From positions 1 through 32,965 of the forward strand of contig WKLE02003212.1 in assembly GCA_014885115.2 (NCBI GenBank): a stretch of DNA of 32,965 nt. The letters are read 5' to 3'. Each line of letters begins with the position of its first letter. Within the stretch, counting starts at the first letter, position 1. The translations under genes and the position numbers were made by a program. The notes under the pieces are model-generated. The model was not told where the DNA came from. It saw only the letters and a list, made by a program, of their open reading frames with translations, and made no database searches. Positions 22,201 to 31,578 of the stretch are shown one piece after another. This DNA is from Asterionellopsis glacialis (lineage: Eukaryota; Bacillariophyta; Plagiogrammaphyceae; Rhaphoneidales; Asterionellopsidaceae).

Positions 22201-22630
22201 CAGTGCAACCCAAAATACTCCCCCAATACTCTTACAAAACGTAATCACCAATATGGCTCCTTACCTGACTATGGAGAAATGATTGTCTCCTAAAATTCTC
22301 TGCTTTCTCTCCCGGCTTTAGACAAAGAACCTGACCTGTTGCGGGAGTTGCCAAGTCATTCAGAGTTCGACCATGGAATAAATCAATATTATCTATGATA
22401 TTTTGAAGATCTTCGTCAGAGAGCTGTGAGTCAAGAGGCCCAATCTCTTTCGTCAATTCATCCATTTGATTGATGTTGTCTACAGGGTTCACTTGCGGCT
22501 TATCGTTTGCATGGAATTCAACGGTCATCTTCGCTTTGTTCTTTTTACGGGAACTTCCGATTTTCACTTCCGTTTCTTTTTGGCTAATGTAGATTTTATG
22601 TGCATGCACAGAATACAATTCTGTACTCAT
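19225..22630 (-). CDS. large orphan protein with internal repeats, contains assembly gap
   Basis: No family recognised. Exon 1 is 22265-22630 (ATG at 22630; open frame extends upstream but without ATG); exon 2 is 19225-22106. The 158-bp intron (CAG|GTAAGG ... TTTCAG|GTT) joins in phase 0. Excluding 32 unknown bases, the product is about 1071 residues. Order: hydrophilic N-terminus with KKNKAK; a region with WVGDIGMDIELGREMKES; a 14-residue repeat around NKENEKPNDITSST that flanks the gap; a long middle part with PFDLVLAFHHDMFIPFFDFG; a second repeat region built on GQDQSGND and QVSKQATTVVGQD; and a C-terminal part with YHYLDARLLKAP, FYLCLDKE and IWSLKRAW whose spacing could suit a beta-trefoil, which is a guess. 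No signal peptide or membrane segment is evident, so it is probably cytosolic. An ATG at 22528 is an alternative start. Confidence 0.72.
20119..20485 (-). repeat. 82-bp direct repeat and smaller related units inside the orphan gene
   Basis: The 82 bases at 20119-20200 recur at 20404-20485 with one mismatch, in frame, encoding QDQSGNDSMQVSKQATTVVG. Between them are shorter degenerate copies of the CCACTTTGATCCTGGCCGA core and of ACCTGAGGGTTCC (20191-20290). The arrangement suggests recent segmental duplication within the exon. Confidence 0.88.
21519..21755 (-). repeat. 42-bp in-frame tandem repeat spanning the gap
   Basis: At least five visible copies of a 42-base unit (core GGCTTCTCGTTTTCTTTG) encode the 14-residue acidic/Ser unit with NKENEKPND. 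Copies nearest the ends are the most diverged (GTTAGAAGTAACGACA on one side, TTGCTGCTAGAAG on the other). The run of N interrupts the array, so true copy number is unknown. Confidence 0.9.
21620..21651. other. assembly gap of 32 N
   Basis: Thirty-two unknown bases lie exactly at equivalent repeat positions (CTTTG before, TTGGTG after). Thirty-two is not a multiple of three and would shift the reading frame; the frames on both sides agree only if the true length is a multiple of three, for example zero or some number of 42-base units. Confidence 0.98.
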
Positions 22631-22648
22631 TGTACGAGCTCTCGTACA
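22631..22648 (-). promoter_or_regulatory. perfect hairpin immediately before the start codon
   Basis: TGTACGAG-CT-CTCGTACA is a perfect 8-bp inverted repeat with a 2-base loop. Its edge abuts the ATG (22628-22630) of the orphan repeat gene. In the mRNA it could form a stem next to the start codon; in DNA it could be a dimeric factor site. Neither role is proven. Confidence 0.55.
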
Positions 22649-23836
22649 GTATCCGGACAAATCGGTTGTACAAACGGAGTTCGCATTTTGGGTGTTCGTT
22701 GTCAAACTGGGTGACGAACCCGAACCCCCACCAATTCAAAGTTTTGCAATTCGAATCCCCCCTCTAGAGCATTTTGGAGGGGGCATTCAATATTGTTTGG
22801 GGGAGGGATTTGGATGTTGGATCAAGAATTATAAAGCAATGGGGATGGAGGTTGGTCAGACCGTGTGTTCGATGCTTCTTTTTTTTTTCTCTTTTTTGTT
22901 GGATGTCACACTTTTTGAGAAACTTGAGTTTCAGACTTGTTGAAGTGACAGGAAGCTGAGTTGAAAGAGTTGATACGTACTGTTTACACAATCTGTCAAG
23001 CAGTTGCTTTATATACTGTTAGTTGTTTTCGTGATGGCAAGGACGACCATACAAAGATTGTAGCGATACTTCAGTCTCCTCGGTAAGCTTCATGTCTTTT
23101 TTAGATTTATTTTGGAAAATAATATAGATTCTTTGATAAGAGAAAGCATAACAGACAATTCTTCAACTTTGCCAACATGCTTAACTCATCAAATATTGGT
23201 TTCATACTGAATATACTAAAAGATGGCTATTTTTCAGCAGGAAGTTATCTCTCTATCACACTGTTATTATCAACATCTACTAAATATTCCAATTAACAGA
23301 AGCAAGGAACCAAGATGTTTTCATAAGCTTTTCTGATTTATTTGTTGCCAACTTCTCAGAAAACGTGTGCTCAGAATTTTCATGTGAAAAATCCTGTGAT
23401 GGGTCTTTCCCCTTAAACAGTCCTGCTCATTTCAAAGTGATTCCGCCTGGTTGGTCAAGAGACCTTAAGCTATGCACCAGAGTCTTCCTTATTTTTTTGA
23501 CGCTACTCATGCCAGCGAGAAATGTAGTATAGAATATAGAAAACAGATCTATCGAGGTAAGCTCCTGGAATGGTGAATTTGGAGTAATCTTTGTGGTGTT
23601 CTCAATTCTCAAACTTGTTTGATGACTAAAACCCTTTTTTAGAAGAAAATTATTAAAAAACCAACAAGATGACAACTTTGTCTCTACATACATTGTTTAT
23701 GTTACCCTGCTCTTTAAAGCAATTTATCATTTTTATTATTATTGTCAAAATTGGGAATCAAGAACAATTCACATGCCACTAAAGTAGACACGGGAAAGAA
23801 TCTAAACCTTTGTATTCTCCATATTTTAGCCAATAT
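22649..23836. other. spacer, no gene recognised
   Basis: The 5' side should carry the promoter of the orphan gene. Short open frames (for example 22774-22959 and 23427-23693) lack coding character. G-rich at 22770-22860, then AT-rich. No RNA gene or repeat was recognised. Confidence 0.5.
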
Positions 23837-25177
23837 TTAATCGTCGGATTTACTTCTTAAAAACTTTAAAGCATTCAAAAATTCAACATCCAAGGCCATA
23901 TTATTAGATTTTTCACCATTCTCATCCATCCATGTTTCACCATCTGATTGACCCTATGAGTATATGGAATGTACGATAGAAGAAGAGAATTACGCAGAAA
24001 CAGGTTGAGTTGACAGGAACTATCCACATACAGAAAAAACACAGAAACAGTACACGCATAAAAAAGAACACACCACTGGTTCATATGGAATGTACGGATG
24101 GATGGTCCGTTCTTGATGGTATTGTCGTGGAATAACTATTAAAATATCACGTAGTGATCGTTCCACTATGTCCATTACGAATCGACATTCAAATGGTTCT
24201 AATACGCCCAACAAATTATAAAATTCAGCTAGGGCTTCTTGTGCATCTGCTTCTGCACCACAATGACGCCATGCACAACTACCCCAATCAAATCCGATTT
24301 CTTGTCGACCTTCATATGATATGAACCCAACAGCACCACGAAGGATAGAACACGCTTCATCAATTTTCGAGGATAAAACAGGTGATCGTATTAACTTTCG
24401 CATATCATCCCATTCATATTCATCTGCCATTCCCTTGAGTGTATCCACCGCTTCCAAGGCATTGTAGATATCCTGGGTAGCACCCTCGATTTGTAAAGTC
24501 CCAATACTATTACTTACAGTAGTACTAGCAACATCTTGATTATTTAGCGTTGTTCCTGCTGTCCATCGAGGGACACGTTCTACTCGATGTCGTTCCATAA
24601 TTTCATTATAGGAAGGTATTTTAGATATTGTAATATCATCACCTTTAATACCACTCGTCACTTGTTGACCTCTCCAATCTTCTAATCGATCTAATTGTCC
24701 ATATCCCAGACCCTTGATAGCCATAGGTCGTAAGGTAGATGATAAAGGTTTTAAATGTGAACAATCATAATTTTCCCATAGACAAAACACAATAGCAAGT
24801 CCTACACAACCAATAACATGTACTGTAGCAAGAAGGGTATCTTTCATCCACAAGTCGTCCGATCTTTTGTTGCTATTCTTAAGATTATTGTTCTTGTTGT
24901 TATTTTCATTGGAAAAGGAAGATGATGCATCTGATGATAATTGTGACAACAAAACAGAGGATGGTTGTTTCAACAGTACGTTTTTTGTAATAGAATCAGT
25001 TAAACCAAGCTTGAGATTTTTGCCAGAAGTTATTATGGGTATTGTTGTTGCTTTTGTTGTAAACCTACTACTAAAAAATGATGTACGTGATGAGAAAACA
25101 AAACCTGAACTTGTCATTATCTGAAAGCAAAAACTTGTAGAAAGAAGAAGCAACAGTGATGATAAAGTCATCCTCAT
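23837..25177 (-). CDS. unassigned protein, probably plastid-targeted, two exons
   Basis: Exon 1 is 24074-25177 and exon 2 is 23837-23953; the 120-bp intron (GTG|GTGTGT ... CATAG|GGT) joins in phase 0, giving 406 residues. Exon 2 ends the protein with NALKFLRSKSDD. A GTG repeat at the donor allows an alternative site three bases upstream with one residue less. The ATG at 25177 starts a hydrophobic signal (MTLSSLLLLLSTSFCF) followed by a Ser/Thr/Phe-rich region like a plastid transit peptide. One membrane segment, LATVHVIGCVGLAIVFCLW, lies near residue 125. The rest is soluble, with GYGQLDRLEDWRG, DMRKLIRSPVLSSKIDEAC and ALAEFYNLLGVLEPFECRFV, and looks mostly alpha-helical. The helical part after a transit region loosely recalls small lumen or photosystem assembly factors, but no assignment is made. 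Confidence 0.75.
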
Positions 25178-26238
25178 GATTGCTGTGTGCTTGTGTTTTC
25201 TAAAGAGAAAGAGATAGGGAGAGAGAGTCGTTACTTGTATTGTAGTGTCTCCAGAGGTGGTAGAAAATTCGTTGAGTGCCTTCTTTGTCAAGACTTTTTC
25301 TGCTACTCAAGATGTAAGTACAGGTATATTGACTAGTCTAAAGTGAAGAGAAGTAAAAATTGAAGTTGCCCTTCTCTGGATGTGTCAGCAAGCCAGCAAG
25401 ATAAACACATCAAACGACACAAAAAGATTGGAGACGACGAGTGTAGTCATCCACAGGGAACGACAGATTGAAAGCAGGGACTCCAAAACACAACATCAAC
25501 TTGAAATTTTTGCCCGGCACTGATTGTATCGTTTTCAGCTAATACACTATCTGATTTAGGTGTTTCTGTTGAACTTATAGTACTTCACATACATTTTTTA
25601 CGTTGAAAAGACACAAATCGTAATGACGTACGTCGCAAAAGTCGGAATATATTTTTTCATAGATCTGAGTCAAAATCCACATTTTCGTAAATAAGCAGTT
25701 TAGCCTATAACTAAATTGAAAATTAAAAATCTAAAAATCCAAAAAGGTTAGAAATATGAATTAGTCTATGCACAGAAACTTAAAAATTCCATTTGTCTCC
25801 ATTATGCCGAAAAAGCTCCAGACTGTGCAGATATTCCAATACATGGTATAGGCAGTTCTGTTCAACGCAACATTACCACATTACTTGCAAGCTAATATTG
25901 AACTCGAAAGCATGCATATTACAAATCCCTGCCTACTTGCTATCCTCCCTGGACTCTTACAACAGAAACCCCAAGTATATGCATAACATCAGTCTGAAAT
26001 TTCTTTTGAATTAACCAATATGAAAAAAAGATTCACTACTTTTCAAGTCATAAATAATTTGAGTAATAAAGAGGATGAAGTAAACATTTACTTGTAAAGA
26101 GTATGTAATTGCTTTTGTCAAGTATCAGAAGTAATAATTTCGATTTGGGGTCATGCCTGTAAAGTTTCCATTGAATCTAGGACTATGATAATTTCCCTCC
26201 CAAATGTTCCATGAATATCACTAATCGTTCTTTTCTAT
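25178..26238. other. spacer with CRE-like palindrome
   Basis: No gene supported. GACGTACGTC at 25625-25634, preceded by T, is a perfect 10-base palindrome containing two CRE-type half-sites, about 450 bases upstream of the plastid-protein start codon. The remainder is AT-rich. Confidence 0.45.
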
Positions 26239-26767
26239 TTACAATCCAAGTTTACGTGCCATGGCAGCATGAGGATCACTCACATCCATTTCTGGAGCAT
26301 TTTCATTTCGTGATAAAAAGTCACCAAAGTCAATTTTTAAATCATTTCCAGTCAACGTATCAAGCATGGCATTACTTTCAGGTGTTTCTAATCCTGGTAA
26401 ACGCCCACCAACTTGAGATGCCATTCTGCGTTCTGTTGCCAAACGCATTGCCAATCCTGATCCATACAAACGACGGACACCATCTAAATCAAGAAATCCA
26501 CCCGTGGATTCTATTTATTGTAATGTAGTGTAGCATTGTACAAAAAGAGAAACATTAGTAATTGAAACAAGCATAAAATAAACATGAATACATACTCGAG
26601 CTTGCACCAAATCTAAAGAACGTACCTGCTTCTGCACGTTGCAATTGATCAACAGGATGCACCCTTGACGCGGCTGTTGCAAGATTATTGCCATTAGGAC
26701 CAGCTTCCATGACGTTTGCTGGAGATTTCATCATTGGAATTTCGGTAGCTCCTTCCATTGTATCCAT
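26239..26767 (-). CDS. UMP1: proteasome maturation factor UMP1/POMP
   Basis: Chaperone that guides assembly of 20S proteasome half-mers and becomes its first substrate. Exons are 26626-26767 and 26239-26510; the 115-bp intron (GCAG|GTACGT ... AATAG|AAT) splits a codon (phase 1) and yields 137 residues, close to the 141 of human POMP. The N-terminal half is short and hydrophilic with VHPVDQLQRAEA, corresponding to the SHPLE region of the family. The conserved C-terminal half contains the motif RLPGLETPES followed by LDTLTGNDLKIDFGDFL and ends in ARKLGL, matching the family's RLPFL, GNDE-x-I-x-FEDIL and terminal YKLGL elements. No targeting sequence is seen, as expected. Each exon alone is under 100 residues, so this gene is easy to miss. 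Confidence 0.88.
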
Positions 26768-28372
26768 TATTAATGCTTTTGTTTTTGATGATGAGATGAA
26801 AGTAAATAATTTGGTTTTGCTCTGGAACGTTGCCTACAACAGGATGTTGTTGATTTATTTTGATTGTTGTCCACAAAGGTCGTAGCAGTGATGCCAATCT
26901 CGGCACAGATCTTCCGCAGTCGATTTTGCATGGTGCTTCCCGATAGACTTTTTATCTCGTGAAGAAGCAAGGAGAAGCGGGAAGAAAAGAAGAGATGTCG
27001 TGTTATGCAAAGGAGTGAGAATAATATAACAGCTGAGGAGTGTCAAGATGGTCCATGTCAAGATAGGGTGAAGGACAGACTCAGTGTCAGAAAACGAAGA
27101 GCTGTACGGAATCTTGATTTACGAATACCTGGTACAACCATCTGTACCTGGTACAAGGTACTTGGTATCCTACCAGGGACCCTCGTAGGATCTACCTGGT
27201 AGCTCGGTCACACAACAAACAGGATACAGGTACTCTACGTCCTATCCTAATCTGGATCGGTACTTACAACCAGGACTAAAACTGCTAAAAATATACAATT
27301 TCTGTACCATAACGAATAAAATAATGTGGTTCGAGTACCGTTTCCTTTTTTCAGAAATGAGTACAAGATTCCTTTTTCCGATGTCCAGCTACATACATGC
27401 AACATGGTCCATACTAATTTGTGTATATCGGATTAATGAAGCTATTACAGGACGTTATAAATACCCATACGTCAAAAGGCCGATACAAACGGAAAGTCAA
27501 ACATTTTCTGGAAAAATATATATTGTACCTGGTTCGCGTCTTTATGGGACATGTGTCAGAAACTTCCAGAATTATTGAGATAGATGTTCCCGTTTTCTCG
27601 CAATCATATTCAAATCAAAAGTCCAGTCATTACGCAGTATACCAGATATTGTACAATGAAACTTTCAGTAAGAAAGATACAATGTCTTTCAAGCAATAAT
27701 GTTTACAGACGATCCGGTACTAACTCTGTTTTAAACCTTATTGGATTTATAAGCCTACTACCTGGTATGCTAAATTCTGATTGTTTGTTTTCTCTCTTTT
27801 TTGTGTCGCCCCCATACAAAATACATATTGTAAACAACAAGTTTACGATACGTTGCGTTAAAGAACAAACCATGTATTGTACAGACAGTGTTTCACAAGG
27901 CATATATACCTGTATATTTTGATGTGTGCACCAATAATAATTTTGTGTCCTGAACCACAAGAACAAGAATGAACGAGAACCGACCAGTATTTAACGCATT
28001 TCAAAATAGCAAGATTGAAAAGTATTTCCGGTACTGTGCTACACCACGTAGGACTACCTGATCCGGAGCATCTATAACCTTGTCTCGAAATTCAATGGAA
28101 TAAAATCTTCCTTTGGTCAGAAACATGCATGTTTTGTTCATAACAAAATTAATTCATTTCACAGTAGACGAGCACAGTTCGCAAGCGACAGAGACAAACA
28201 GCAAGAGCCCAAACTTCATCAACATTTGAGCATCTAGAGGATTTCCTTCAAGATTTCGTATTTGCAGATCTGAACCGATATATTGTTAGACTGCTCTGGC
28301 ATAAACGACATCGGCAGAATAGCAATAGAAAACAAAGTATCTCTTGTTCTTTACGACTTCACATTATAAAAT
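26768..28372. other. long spacer rich in GTAC-centred motifs
   Basis: No gene supported over about 1.6 kb. TACCTGGTAC occurs at 27126-27135 and 27145-27154, TACCTGGTA at 27193-27201 and 27759-27767, and TACCTGGT at 27526-27533. ATCCTAC (27167-27173) and GTAGGAT (27185-27191) form a stem. GTAGGACTACCTG at 28048-28060 is the reverse complement of 8685-8697. The last part should carry the kinase promoter. Confidence 0.5.
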
Positions 28373-30245
28373 ATGCAAACAGCAACAATAAAAGCAGCAG
28401 CAGTGGCAGCTGTTGTTCATAAACCTTCTCATCAGCATAACAAGAGAGCCAGCTTAAGCATTGATGATATCCTGAATGCTACGTGTCGCGATAGTGGAGA
28501 ATTAGGAGAACTAGGAGAGTTTTGCGGCAGTGCCGATGAAGGACACCATACAAGTTCCTCTTATCTTTCGCTTGACCTCCTGTCTCAAAACTTGAGCCGC
28601 GAACAAATTATTGGATTGACATGTGCAACTGAATGCGAAAAAGTTGTCAATGAAACCAAGGAGACTGCTAGTTCTGTCTTTGATAACTTGGAAAAACGAG
28701 ATTGCCTAGCTCCGTTTGGTCTTGATGAAATTGAGCTTTCCAAAAACATCCTAGGCCATGGTGAATTCTCCGATGTATATGAAGTTATTGCATTCAAATT
28801 AAAACCGCCATGCGAGAAAACAAGTGATCTTACTTTGGACGAAAAAAAAGCTCGTAAGTTTCTAACCAAGAATTCAACACGTGAGAAAACCAACGTCAAA
28901 AGATATGCCATTAAACATCTTCGACCCAAGCTCATGGATGACCCCGAAAAATTCATCACAGCTGCACGAGATCTAGTATTAGAAGCTCAACTCTTGGCTT
29001 GCATCGATCACCCAAACATTATCAAAATTCGTGGATGTGCCATCGATGGTCCGGAAGGCTACGAATCTGGTCTCAACACTGGATATTTCCTCGTTTTGGA
29101 TCGACTTCAAGGAACTCTACATGATCGTATCTCATCGTGGAAGAAGAAGCAAAAGAAGCGGTCTTCCCGGCTCGTGACGAAGCTTCTTGATCGGAAAGGC
29201 CGTAAACAAGAAAAGTTTTGGCTTGAACGTCTCAAGATATGCTTTGATCTTGCTGGTGCCTTGTTTTATCTCCATGAACATGGCATTATTTTTCGTGACC
29301 TTAAGCCGCAAAATATAGGGTTTGACATTCGGTAAGAAAATCATGCTTCAATTGAAGTGTTCTAGATTTTTGGCCTTGTAATAGCATTTCACTAACATAC
29401 TTGACTTATTTTGATATGGGCACAGAGGTGATGTGAAGTTATTTGACTTTGGACTTGCTAAGTTTCTACCTACTGATGGATCTAATTCGGTTGAGACTTA
29501 CAAACTTTCTGGGGCTGGAACACTTCGTTACATGGCCCCTGAAGTTGCGAAGCGAGAAGAATATAACTTAAAGGTGTGCTCAGTGTGTCTTGGGTGTGCT
29601 GTTATATTGTTTTCATTTTTCTGGAGTACTCAATCCTTTCGTTTCGTTTTACTATATACATAGGCCGATGTGTATGGCTTTGCTCTTGTCTGTTGGGCAG
29701 TTCTCAAAATGGATATTCCATTTCGGGCCTACCACAATGTCATGCTTCTTGATGGTGTAATTGACGGAGGTGCGAATGGTGATCGTCCAGCATTAGACTC
29801 TGAATGGCCCGATGAAATTAAAAAAATGATGGAAAAAGGTAAGAATTGTAAGGTCCAAACACATTTGCCAATTTTTTTAGCCTTTTGCTAACAGAACCTC
29901 AATTATTTTGTTTGTATTGTGTTTGCGATAGGATGGTCGTATGATCAACGTAAACGACCTACGATGAAATATTGTTACAAGACACTCCGCTCTCAATTGT
30001 CAGACAATGGCGTTGAAAGAGATTCATTGAAGCACGACAGGAGGCGATCCAGTAGTCTCATGGGTTCTGACAGACGCATTCTGTCATCAAAAAGAGGCAT
30101 TTTCAGCAGTATGTGGAATGTTGACGATTCTTGTGATTTGAATAACGGTAGTGGTGATTTAACAATGAAAGACATCAAGGATAGGAGATCCTTGATGGCA
30201 TCCCTCAAGAGTAACGAAAAGAAAGGTTCTGAATGTACAAAATGA
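28373..30245 (+). CDS. protein kinase, TKL-like, four exons
   Basis: Exons are 28373-29331, 29426-29573, 29664-29838 and 29932-30245; introns of 94, 90 and 93 bp have GT-AG borders and every join keeps frame, giving 531 residues. The N-terminal 120 residues are low-complexity and not conserved. The kinase domain starts with the glycine loop ILGHGEFSDVYEV (about residue 125); the ATP lysine is in YAIKHLRPK (about 179); the catalytic loop reads FRDLKPQNIGFD (about 306-317), with Phe in place of the usual His of HRD; DFG is at about 327-329; the activation segment ends GTLRYMAPEV; subdomains follow with ADVYGFALVCWAVL and the late motif WSYDQRKRPTM. The domain order and WSYD-RKRPTM favour the TKL or mixed-lineage class. 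A Ser/Arg-rich tail follows. Substrate and pathway are unknown. Confidence 0.9.
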
Positions 30246-30440
30246 GCGAAAAAAAGTAATATATACAAGCACGAAAACTATAAAAGAGTTAATTGTTCTT
30301 CACCAAGTGATAACTATAAAATAAGACATATCTAGAGATCACTAGCTAGTGCAGTTTTCAAAAGAATTCTTTCGCATCTTTCTGACTGAACCTCTCTCGA
30401 AAGTCCAAAGAAATGCAGTCCACTGCACACTCAATACTTT
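30246..30440. other. short spacer between convergent genes
   Basis: Holds the 3' ends of the kinase and the following minus-strand gene. AT-rich, no other element recognised. Confidence 0.5.
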
Positions 30441-31578
30441 TTAAAATGCAAATTGTCTTCGTACACGAACATCAGCGGCTAATGCAGAAAGTGTTGTTCC
30501 TGAAAGTGGCAATCTAAAGTCTGTCACCCATTTACCATTCATACTTCGGTCTGTCCATGTCACATGAATAGCAGATGTTGGATCTACTTTAGTTTTGATA
30601 GATCCAGAATCCAAGGCAATGTTCCATTGGTATAAAATCTTGGCTGTATGTAAAGATATTTCAGGTGCAATTGTATTCCGTTCATCTAAGGCATGTACAA
30701 CCGTCAAGGTTGGATCTGTTATTTGTAAATTCAAAACAGCCTTGGTACGTCCTGATCCTGTCAATCCTTCGACTAACAAGTTCGGGACATTTTGTGTAAA
30801 ATCAAAAGATGGTGTAACCCGAACAGCACCTAAAGACGAAAACGGTAAGTCTGTCTTATAGGAGCAACGTAAAAATTCCAATACCTTGGGAGTTGATAAA
30901 CATCATGTACATACGTTTAAGGAGTGCGTGAAGAGAGAAAGGTAAAAGGTGCATCGTTATGCGTACATGAGAGAGGTGTAAGAGAGAATTGTCATGATGG
31001 AGAATACCAAAACTATGTACACATTGTTGGGTTGAAAGAAAGTCACAACAATATCTAGATCATCCAGTACGTACTTTTTTACCTCGAGATGTAAATCGTG
31101 CCAATGCATAGGACGCTCCTCGAGAGACTTGGCATACGACACTTGCTTTACGTTGCCTTACTTCATAGGTTGGTTGGAGATGAAGTTCCCCTAAATCATT
31201 AGAGAATGCTAAATCGGCCTCCAGGAAGGATGGCGCCTTCCTCAGATCGTCATATCGGTATCCCATGGTGGCACGCCAAGTTTTAAGTGCTGGGAACCAA
31301 TTGGGCAATGGTGGTGCAGTACTTTGTGCAGACCAAAGCAGGTTGGGTCGTAAGGATGAAATATCAATACCCCATTTACCAGGATTTTCCGTTTCACCCA
31401 TGGGATCTTTCAGTGTAACAGTCAACACAGGACCAGTCACAGAAAATTTCCTCGAACGGAAGGGATTATTGACCGAGGCATTGGATGCACATACTGTTGT
31501 TGTAGTACTGAGTAGTGTAAAAAATAAAAAGAAGGTAGTCGCAATATAACCAATAATGGTTTTCGTCTGGAACATCAT
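30441..31578 (-). CDS. unassigned secreted or organelle protein, beta-rich, two exons
   Basis: Exon 1 is 31075-31578 and exon 2 is 30441-30854; the 220-bp intron (AAAAAA|GTACGT ... TATAAG|ACA) joins in phase 0, giving about 305 residues. Tandem ATGs at 31578 and 31575 open a signal peptide with TTFFLFFTLLSTTTTVCA. The mature part alternates hydrophobic and polar residues, for example FSVTGPVLTVTLKD, GAVRVTPSFDFTQNVPNLLV, AVLNLQITDPTLTVVHAL and GKWVTDFRLPLSGTTLSA, as expected for many beta strands, perhaps a beta-barrel or lipid-binding sandwich. No catalytic motif or family was recognised. Alternative acceptors nearby (for example after AAGACAG) would break the frame. Plastid or extracellular location is inferred from the signal sequence alone. 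Confidence 0.7.

Noticed and set aside
22741..22800. tRNA-like T-arm (ATTCGAATCCCC)
   Set aside because: No matching acceptor stem, D-arm or anticodon arm could be built around it.
27324..27922. Several overlapping plus-strand ORFs of 84-112 codons
   Set aside because: They overlap in different frames in a motif-rich AT spacer with no signal, domain or splice support.
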